Assembly: GCA_002336725.1 (NCBI GenBank)
Contig: DDEO01000120.1
Location: forward strand, 1 to 6,581
Source: Bacteroidetes bacterium UBA1952
GTDB taxonomy: Bacteria > Bacteroidota > Bacteroidia > Chitinophagales > Chitinophagaceae
Direction: 5' to 3'
Length of the DNA: 6,581 nucleotides
The translations under genes were made by a program, and so were the position numbers. Numbering within the stretch: position 1 is the first letter of the stretch; every line of letters starts with the position of its first letter. The notes beneath the pieces are model-generated. The model had not been told where the DNA came from and did not search any database. It saw only the letters and a list, made by a program, of their open reading frames with translations. Below, one piece after another: positions 1 through 4,584 of this stretch.

Positions 1-28
1 CCCCGAAGGGGGAGAAGGAGAGGGGGGC
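1..28. repeat. G/C-rich hairpin repeat, left copy (cut by window edge)
   Basis: CCCC-GAA-GGGG can fold into a tight hairpin, and a purine-rich spacer then leads to a run of six G and a C. The element at 3484-3513 has the same order (CCCC, 3-nt loop, GGGGG, short spacer, GGGGGG, C) in the same orientation, so I read both as copies of one dispersed intergenic element. The left part may lie outside the window. It could serve as the terminator of an upstream gene, but no gene is visible here to test that. Confidence 0.5.
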
Positions 29-66
29 GAATTGCGGTGTTCATTTTAGCTGTCCATTTGGTATTA

Positions 67-84
67 GAAGCCGGAGGCTCCAAC
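67..84 (+). repeat. Distal cap motif of the TCCAAC array (mntH side)
   Basis: GAAGCCGGAGGCTCCAAC opens the array at the end furthest from mntH. The end of the methyltransferase array furthest from that gene (4410-4427, minus strand) reads GAAGCCGACGGCTCCAAC, which matches at 16 of 18 positions. The AGCC/GGCT part is a small inverted repeat. A conserved outer edge on two independent arrays suggests a defined element rather than random slippage. Confidence 0.5.
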
Positions 85-321
85 AGCGAAGCAGTCCAAC
101 AGCGCAGCGTCCAACAGCGCAGCGTCCAACAGCGAAGCGTCCAACAGCAAAGCGTCCAACAGCGAAGCAGTCCAACAGCGCAGCGTCCAACAGCGCAGCG
201 TCCAACAGCGCAGCGTCCAACAGCGAAGCATCCAACAGCGCAGCGTCCAACAGCGCAGCGTCCAACGGCGAAGCGTCCAACAGCGCAGCGTCCAACAGCT
301 TCAGCATCCAACCGCCGCAGG
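79..321 (+). repeat. 15-bp minisatellite, 16 units, upstream of mntH
   Basis: TCCAAC begins at 79, 95, 110, 125, 140, 155, 171, 186, 201, 216, 231, 246, 261, 276, 291 and 307. The period is 15 bp, with three 16-bp units (starting at 79, 155 and 291). The common units are TCCAACAGCGCAGCG and TCCAACAGCGAAGCG; the last two units are degenerate. Units starting 79-140 and 155-216 form a 76-bp tandem duplication. The 16-bp units shift any reading frame, so the array is unlikely to be coding. It stops a few bases before the putative mntH -7 element. Related arrays lie upstream of the methyltransferase and lysS, always oriented toward the gene. Confidence 0.95.
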
Positions 322-324
322 CCC

Positions 325-332
325 TATTTTCG
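325..332 (+). promoter_or_regulatory. Putative -7 element of mntH
   Basis: TATTTTCG matches the Bacteroidota -7 consensus TAnnTTTG with one mismatch and lies 6 nt before the mntH ATG. The lysS site is very similar: TACTTTTG, then CGCCC, then ATG. A start site about 4 nt downstream of the box would give an mRNA with almost no leader. I see no clear -33 TTG box at the usual distance; that region is occupied by the repeat array. Confidence 0.5.
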
Positions 333-338
333 CCCTTC

Positions 339-2222
339 ATGCAATCTGTTTCTTCAGACGCTTCGCTCTCCGAGGTAAACGAGTCGGTTAATACCCAACG
401 GCGCGGGCCGTGGTGGCGGCGCATCATCGCTTTCCTGGGGCCGGCCTATCTGGTATCGGTCGGCTATATGGATCCCGGAAACTGGGCTACCGACCTGGCC
501 GGCGGCTCGCAGTTTGGCTACAAGCTCATCTGGGTGCTGCTGATGAGCAATATCATGGCGCTGCTGCTGCAAAGCCTCTCGGCCCGGCTCGGCATCGTGC
601 GCAAACGCGACCTGGCGCAGTGCAACCGCGAGATTTATCCTAAAAAGGTAAACTTCATCTTCTACCTGCTGGCCGAAATCGCCATTGCCGCCACCGACCT
701 GGCCGAAGTGCTGGGCATGGCCATCGGGCTGGAACTGCTCCTCGGCATTCCGCTGCTCTGGGGCGTAGGCATCACCGTGCTGGATACGTTTCTGCTCCTC
801 TATCTCCAAAAGCTGGGCATCCGGAAAATGGAAGCGTTCATCATTGCGCTCGTTGCCATCATCGGCGTTAGTTTCGGGCTGGAACTGCTGCTGGCGCGCC
901 CCGACTGGGCCGAAGTAGCCAAAGGATTTTCGCCCTCGCTGCCCAACTCCGCCGCCCTCTACATTGCCATTGGCATGATTGGCGCCACGGTGATGCCCCA
1001 TAATCTGTATCTGCATTCGGCGCTGGTGCAAACCCGCAAGGTGGGCAGCGACGAGAAATCCATCCGCCGCGCCATCCGCTTCAACAATATCGACAGCACC
1101 ATTGCCCTCAACGCCGCCTTCTTCGTCAATGCCGCCATCCTGATTCTGGCTGCTGCCACGTTTCATAATTCCGGAAAAACCGAAGTCGCCACCCTCCACG
1201 AAGCCCACCAACTGCTGGCCCCGATGCTGGGCAACCAATGGGCTTCCCACCTCTTTGCCATTGCCCTGATTGCCGCCGGCCAAAGCTCGACCGTTACCGG
1301 AACGCTGGCCGGGCAAATCATCATGGAAGGCTATCTGCGCCTGCGCATCAATCCCTGGGCGCGGCGGCTTATCACACGGCTGCTGGCTATCATCCCGGCG
1401 GTATTGGTCATCCTCATCAGCGGCGAAAGCCGGATAGACGACCTGCTGATTTTCTCGCAGGTATTGCTCTCCATGCAACTGGCCTTTGCCGTCGTTCCGC
1501 TCATCCATTTCGTGAGCGACCGGCGGCGCATGGGCGTTTTTGTCATCAACACGATTACCAAATTCGCCGCCTGGACGATAGCGGTCGTTATCATTGCCCT
1601 CAACCTGAAACTGGTACACGACGAGGCGGCAACATGGCGGCAAACCGGCGGGCTGGCGGCAGACATCACGGCCCTGCTGGGCGAAACGGGCCTTGCCGTA
1701 TTGCTGGCCATAGCCATTTTCCTGCCCATTTTCCGGAAAAGAAAAGACGGCGCAGCAACGGAAGACGATGTGCATACCAATCCCGTTTTGTCGCTGCCGA
1801 CCGCCACGCCCACCGGCTATGGCCGCGTAGGAATCGCCGTGGATTTTACGGAACACGACCAGGAGCCGCTGCTGGCAGCGGCGCGGCTGACGGCAGCGGG
1901 CGGCTTCATCTGCCTGATACACGTGGTGGAAAGTGCCGGCGCACGAGCCAAAGGCGCGGCAACGGCAGACACGGAAACCCACCTCGACGAAGCGCGGCTC
2001 CGCAATTATGCCGCCCTGCTGGCCGAAAAAGGTTTTGAAACGGGATGCCAACTGGGCTACCGCAGCCGCGCAACAGAAATCGCCCGCATCGTTCGGGAGC
2101 AACAGATAGAACTGCTCGTCGTTGGCTCCCACGGCCATCGGGGCTTCCGCGATTTGCTGCTCGGCGAGACGATCGATGCGGTGCGTCATAAAATCTCCGT
2201 CCCTATATTTATTGCCCGATAA
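339..2222 (+). CDS. mntH: NRAMP-family Mn2+/Fe2+ transporter with C-terminal UspA domain
   Basis: This 627-residue inner-membrane protein should import divalent metal (Mn2+, Fe2+), probably with protons. Residues about 28-465 are a hydrophobic NRAMP domain with about 11 membrane segments. The family signatures are present: DPGN at 45-48 in TM1, MPHN at 219-222 in TM6, and the transport motif GQSSTVTGTLAGQIIMEGYL at 314-333. The metal-ligand set known from bacterial NRAMPs (Asp, Asn, Ala, Met) maps to D45, N48, A216 and M219. A charged linker (466-490) leads to a cytoplasmic UspA domain (about 494-627) with GSHG at 596-599 and G609, the GxxGx9G nucleotide-binding pattern, but with Glu610 where Ser/Thr is usual. 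Plain MntH proteins are near 410-450 residues, so the extra length is the UspA fusion. ATG 339 is the first in-frame start; the next Met (44) is inside TM1. There is no Shine-Dalgarno site. The domains are certain; whether Mn or Fe is preferred cannot be told. Confidence 0.95.
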   Translation: MQSVSSDASLSEVNESVNTQRRGPWWRRIIAFLGPAYLVSVGYMDPGNWATDLAGGSQFGYKLIWVLLMSNIMALLLQSLSARLGIVRKRDLAQCNREIYPKKVNFIFYLLAEIAIAATDLAEVLGMAIGLELLLGIPLLWGVGITVLDTFLLLYLQKLGIRKMEAFIIALVAIIGVSFGLELLLARPDWAEVAKGFSPSLPNSAALYIAIGMIGATVMPHNLYLHSALVQTRKVGSDEKSIRRAIRFNNIDSTIALNAAFFVNAAILILAAATFHNSGKTEVATLHEAHQLLAPMLGNQWASHLFAIALIAAGQSSTVTGTLAGQIIMEGYLRLRINPWARRLITRLLAIIPAVLVILISGESRIDDLLIFSQVLLSMQLAFAVVPLIHFVSDRRRMGVFVINTITKFAAWTIAVVIIALNLKLVHDEAATWRQTGGLAADITALLGETGLAVLLAIAIFLPIFRKRKDGAATEDDVHTNPVLSLPTATPTGYGRVGIAVDFTEHDQEPLLAAARLTAAGGFICLIHVVESAGARAKGAATADTETHLDEARLRNYAALLAEKGFETGCQLGYRSRATEIARIVREQQIELLVVGSHGHRGFRDLLLGETIDAVRHKISVPIFIAR

Positions 2223-2226
2223 TCCC

Positions 2227-2234
2227 GACCTTTG
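2227..2234 (+). promoter_or_regulatory. Putative -7 element of phaC
   Basis: GACCTTTG, followed by CACC, differs from TAnnTTTG only in its first base. It lies just after the mntH stop and 31 nt before the phaC ATG, which would give a leader near 28 nt. No good -33 TTG box is seen at 19-21 bp. phaC could also be transcribed by readthrough from mntH. Unlike mntH, lysS and the methyltransferase gene, this promoter has no TCCAAC repeats. Confidence 0.4.
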
Positions 2235-2265
2235 CACCTTTATTTTTCCCCCTAAAAGAAAGTTT

Positions 2266-3330
2266 ATGAACCTGAATCCTTCCGCTCTTTTTGAAGAAAT
2301 GAGCCGCACCACCGAGAAGCTGGTCAAAGGCTATGAGACGCTCCAGGAAATCGAAGAAGTGGACGTGGCCATAACGCCTAAAGACCTCGTGTGGCAGCGC
2401 GACAAGGTGAAGATTTATCACTACCGGCGGCCCGAAGGCGCTGCGCCGGTGAAATGTGCCACGCCCGTACTCGTGTCGTTTGCGATGCTCAACCGCCAGG
2501 ATGTACTCGACCTGCAACCCGACCGCTCGCTGATGCGCCGCCTGCTGATGGAAGGCCTCGACATCTACATCATGGACTGGGGCTACCCCACCCGCGCCGA
2601 CCGCTACCTGACGATGGAAGACTATATCGACGGCTATATGAACGATGCCGTGGACTTTCTGCGTCGCAAACACGGTGTGCCTTCTATCCATAAAATGGGC
2701 ATCTGCCAGGCCGGAACCTACTCTATGATTTATGCCGCGCTCTATCCCCAAAAACTCAAGACGCTGACGACCTACGTGGCACCGTTCGACTTTGAGCAGG
2801 GCGATAAGTGTATGCTCTTTAAATGGACGAAATACATCGACGTGGACGCAATGGTGGACAGCATGGGAACCGTTCCGGGCGAGATGATTGACTCGGCCTT
2901 CGGGATGCTGAAACCAAGCATGAACATCAGTAAATACATGGGCGTGATGGATTCGCTCGATGACAAAGACAAGCTGATGAATTTCCTGCGCATGGAACAC
3001 TGGAAGAGCGACCTGCCGGCCATCACGGGCGAGATGTATCGCAAATACATCAAAGACCTCTTCCGCGACAACCTGCTCATCAAAGGCGAGTTTGAACTGG
3101 GTGGTCGCCGCGTGGATCTCAAAAACGTAACGATGCCCTATCTGAACGTTTATGCTACGGAAGATAATATCATCCCGAACGCAAGCTCGCTGGCTGTGAT
3201 GGACAAAATTGGCTCTAAAGACAAGCAGGAATATGCCTTCCCCGGCGGCCATATCGGCGTATTTGTAGGCGGCAAAAGCCAGAAAGAACTGGCCCCAAGC
3301 GTTGCCAAATGGGTAATTAAACGCTGCTGA
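2266..3330 (+). CDS. phaC: Class III-like poly(3-hydroxyalkanoate) synthase subunit PhaC
   Basis: This 354-residue alpha/beta-hydrolase-fold protein should polymerise (R)-3-hydroxyacyl-CoA into PHA storage granules. Its length is typical of the short class III PhaC (about 355) rather than class I/II (over 550). The catalytic triad is visible: Cys147 in GICQAG, Asp300 in YATEDNIIP, and His329 in PGGHIGVFVG. These fall within two residues of the Cys149-Asp302-His331 triad of the Allochromatium vinosum enzyme. MDWGYP near 102-107 is another family signature. The nucleophile elbow has Ala where the family box G-x-C-x-G-G has Gly. Start ATG 2266 gives a class III-like N-terminus; an in-frame extension back to 2122 would overlap the mntH end and is unlikely. 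Class III enzymes need a PhaE partner, which is not in the window. The gap to mntH is 43 bp. There is no Shine-Dalgarno site, only an A-rich stretch. Confidence 0.93.
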   Translation: MNLNPSALFEEMSRTTEKLVKGYETLQEIEEVDVAITPKDLVWQRDKVKIYHYRRPEGAAPVKCATPVLVSFAMLNRQDVLDLQPDRSLMRRLLMEGLDIYIMDWGYPTRADRYLTMEDYIDGYMNDAVDFLRRKHGVPSIHKMGICQAGTYSMIYAALYPQKLKTLTTYVAPFDFEQGDKCMLFKWTKYIDVDAMVDSMGTVPGEMIDSAFGMLKPSMNISKYMGVMDSLDDKDKLMNFLRMEHWKSDLPAITGEMYRKYIKDLFRDNLLIKGEFELGGRRVDLKNVTMPYLNVYATEDNIIPNASSLAVMDKIGSKDKQEYAFPGGHIGVFVGGKSQKELAPSVAKWVIKRC

Positions 3331-3344
3331 TTTCTCTTTTTTTT

Positions 3345-3407
3345 ATGTTTCATGTTTTATGTTTCATGTTTCATGTTTCATGGGTGATGTTTCATGTTTC
3401 ATGGGGT
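3345..3407. repeat. 7-bp tandem repeat (ATGTTTC), 9 units
   Basis: Nine 7-bp units run in strict register: ATGTTTC at 3345, 3359, 3366, 3373, 3387 and 3394; ATGTTTT at 3352; ATGGGTG at 3380; ATGGGGT at 3401. It starts 14 bp after the phaC stop, directly after a run of eight T (3337-3344). It lies between the convergent phaC and methyltransferase genes. No gene is supported here. Slippage-prone DNA of this kind may differ in copy number between strains. Confidence 0.9.
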
Positions 3408-3429
3408 ATTGTTGATGAGGTTGATGGAC

Positions 3430-3461
3430 TTGATAGTTGTTAATGAAGGTTGATAGTTGTT
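3430..3461. repeat. Direct repeat TTGATAGTTGTT, two copies 20 bp apart
   Basis: Identical 12-mers lie at 3430-3441 and 3450-3461, within a wider stretch of degenerate GTTGAT-like sequence from about 3411. The stretch is in the convergent intergenic gap. No function is evident. Confidence 0.7.
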
Positions 3462-3483
3462 GGTGGGATTGGTAACGTATAAG

Positions 3484-3513
3484 CCTCCCCCCCTTTGGGG
3501 GATTGAGGGGGGC
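3484..3513. repeat. G/C-rich hairpin repeat, right copy; possible bidirectional terminator
   Basis: A C-rich arm (CCTCCCCCCC, 3484-3493), a TTT loop, GGGGG (3497-3501), ATTGA and GGGGGG (3507-3512) can form alternative strong hairpins. It sits 17 bp beyond the methyltransferase stop, between convergent genes, where a shared terminator would be useful. The T-runs of a classical intrinsic terminator are absent. It shares its layout with 1-28, so it is probably a dispersed REP-like element. Confidence 0.6.
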
Positions 3514-3530
3514 CGGGACCGGTGCCGCTC

Positions 3531-4322
3531 CTACCCTATCATATAATACACACACGTCGTTATGAAGTTGCGCAGGACGGGGATAGACGAGAGGAGCGGA
3601 AGTTGTTTGCGCGGCTTCAGGCCGAATTTATAGCGATAAATCGGATTGATAAGGTAATGTTGTCGCTGCTTGATTTGCATTCCCGCCTGTCGCACGATAG
3701 CCTCAAAACGCTCGATGGTAATTTGGGTGTCTTTGATTTCCATCAGTTCTCTGACGGTGTTTTCATTTTCGCCCATCTTGCGCAGGGCCGCGCCATAGAG
3801 CGGGCGCGGCAGCAGATGATACCACGGCAACTTGCTGGCCCACTTGGTTTTACAGACTTGCTGATGGCCGCCAAAAGGCATCATCCAGGGCGGGAAACCG
3901 AAAAAGATTTGTCCGCCGGGCCGCAGCAGGGTTTTCAGGTGGGGAATAAATTTTTCCTGATCCGGCACGTGTTCAATCACGTCTTTGAGAATGATAAGAT
4001 CAAAAGCACCCCGATATTTCGCTATAAAATCGGTGTCGTAGATGTTCTGGAGCAGGAACGTAGCCTTGCCGGCGGCGTTTTCCTGTGCCAGAAAATCCCA
4101 GGCCATATCGATGCGCGGCGGGTCGAGATCTACGCCTACGCAAACGGCCCCTTTCCGGATAAAAGGCAGCAATACGCCACCCTCGCCGCAGCCCACTTCC
4201 AGCACCATCATCCCCGGCGTTACCGGCTTTGTTTTCTCAATAAAAGGCAGCACATATTCGCGGCTGTTATCTACTTGCTGATCATAGCGCAGACGCGCGT
4301 CGGAGTGGTGCTTGAGGGCCAT
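3531..4322 (-). CDS. Class I SAM-dependent methyltransferase, acceptor unknown
   Basis: This 263-residue soluble protein has a Rossmann-type SAM domain. Motif I is VLEVGCGEGG (40-49), with the acidic residue for the SAM ribose in VGVDLDP (D65). A DLIILKDVIEHV segment (108-119) matches motif II, and LLRPGGQIFFGFPPW (132-146) matches motif III and the following strand. The last roughly 115 residues (FGGHQQ, PRPLYGAALRKMGE, INPIYRYKFGLKPR) are not part of the core fold and probably decide the substrate. Family members act on sugars, lipids, quinones or small molecules; the sequence does not say which. I chose ATG at 4322 because the N-terminal extension of the open frame runs back through the repeat array and intergenic DNA, and a perfect -7 element lies just upstream of this ATG. 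The stop is TAG at 3531-3533. The gene converges on phaC and diverges from lysS. Confidence 0.88.
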   Translation of the reverse strand: MALKHHSDARLRYDQQVDNSREYVLPFIEKTKPVTPGMMVLEVGCGEGGVLLPFIRKGAVCVGVDLDPPRIDMAWDFLAQENAAGKATFLLQNIYDTDFIAKYRGAFDLIILKDVIEHVPDQEKFIPHLKTLLRPGGQIFFGFPPWMMPFGGHQQVCKTKWASKLPWYHLLPRPLYGAALRKMGENENTVRELMEIKDTQITIERFEAIVRQAGMQIKQRQHYLINPIYRYKFGLKPRKQLPLLSSIPVLRNFITTCVYYMIG

Positions 4323-4339
4323 AGTCTTTCTGAGAACCG

Positions 4340-4347
4340 CAAAAATA
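4340..4347 (-). promoter_or_regulatory. Putative -7 element of the methyltransferase gene
   Basis: On the minus strand this reads TATTTTTG followed by C, a full match to TAnnTTTG. It lies 17 nt before the ATG, giving a predicted leader near 14 nt. The closest TCCAAC core starts exactly 10 nt upstream of the box, the same spacing as at lysS. No convincing -33 box is seen. Confidence 0.65.
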
Positions 4348-4351
4348 CAAC

Positions 4352-4427
4352 GTTGGAAGACTAAAGCCGTTGGACGCTTCGCTGTTGGACAGAGTTGGAC
4401 GCTAAAGCTGTTGGAGCCGTCGGCTTC
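4352..4427 (-). repeat. TCCAAC repeat array upstream of the methyltransferase, 5 units
   Basis: GTTGGA (TCCAAC on the minus strand) begins at 4352, 4369, 4384, 4394 and 4410, with spacings of 17, 15, 10 and 16 bp. One unit is the exact TCCAACAGCGAAGCG of the mntH array; others carry AGCTTTAGCG. The outer end is the cap motif also seen at 67-84. In gene orientation the array reads the same way as at mntH and lysS. Confidence 0.85.
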
Positions 4428-4534
4428 ATCTGTAAATGGGTTTATTTTCCTGTCTCTACCTCGCAGGATTTTAGAAAATAAAACGGATAAGCGTCCGACG
4501 TGTGAAACACTCCAACAGCGAAGCGTCCAACGGC
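4366..4534. repeat. 24-bp perfect inverted repeat spanning the divergent promoters
   Basis: Positions 4366-4389 are the exact reverse complement of 4511-4534, with 121 bp between. Each arm is made of TCCAAC units (start TCCAACAGCGAAGCG, end CCAACGGC, read toward lysS). The arms come from the two oppositely facing arrays. The length allows cruciform formation or inversion by recombination of the intervening segment. Confidence 0.9.
4441..4482. repeat. AT-rich inverted repeat midway between the divergent promoters
   Basis: TTTATTTTC (4441-4449) and GAAAATAAA (4474-4482) are perfect 9-bp arms around a 24-nt spacer. The centre (4461.5) is within about 2 bp of the midpoint between the two -7 boxes (4347 and 4572). 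It could be an operator or an easily melted site serving both genes; no regulator is known from the window. Confidence 0.6.
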
Positions 4535-4571
4535 GCAAAGCGCCTCCAACGGGCGAAGCCGTCCAACAGCT
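4511..4571 (+). repeat. TCCAAC repeat array upstream of lysS, 4 units
   Basis: TCCAAC begins at 4511, 4526, 4545 and 4562 (spacings 15, 19 and 17), with a degenerate TCCGAC at 4494. The first unit is the exact TCCAACAGCGAAGCG of the mntH array. The last core starts 10 nt before the lysS -7 box, and the unit ends AGCT as in the 291 unit at mntH. Confidence 0.85.
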
Positions 4572-4579
4572 TACTTTTG
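4572..4579 (+). promoter_or_regulatory. Putative -7 element of lysS (near-leaderless transcript)
   Basis: TACTTTTG followed by C fully matches TAnnTTTG. Only CGCCC separates it from the lysS ATG, so a start site about 4 nt downstream gives a leader of about 1-3 nt. The usual -33 position falls inside the repeat array and shows no TTG. Confidence 0.65.
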
Positions 4580-4584
4580 CGCCC

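Noticed and set aside
79..321. CRISPR array
   Set aside because: The units are contiguous 15-bp repeats with no unique spacers, and no cas genes are present.
37..378. 113-residue open frame of SVQQR/PTAQR repeats on the plus strand
   Set aside because: It is the minisatellite read as protein. 16-bp units shift the frame, it overlaps the mntH start, and there is no promoter or family resemblance.
41..427. Minus-strand open frame of LLDAA-type repeats
   Set aside because: It is the reverse reading of the same minisatellite and runs into mntH.
354..2327. 657-residue minus-strand open frame opposite mntH
   Set aside because: GC-rich coding DNA gives long antisense frames; the composition is not protein-like and the plus strand is clearly NRAMP-UspA.
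2209..3252. 347-residue minus-strand open frame opposite phaC
   Set aside because: It is an antisense shadow of phaC, rich in His and Val, with no recognisable domain.
3298..3344. Intrinsic terminator for phaC (AGCGTT/AACGCT stem before T8)
   Set aside because: The stem is only 6 bp with a 16-nt loop, lies inside the coding end, and is 11 nt from the T-run.
3522..4364. 280-residue plus-strand open frame opposite the methyltransferase
   Set aside because: It is a shadow; the minus strand carries intact SAM-binding motifs and a good promoter.
4312..4584. N-terminal extension of lysS to an ATG at 4312
   Set aside because: The extension would translate repeats and the promoter, and overlaps the methyltransferase start. 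LysRS homology begins at 4585.
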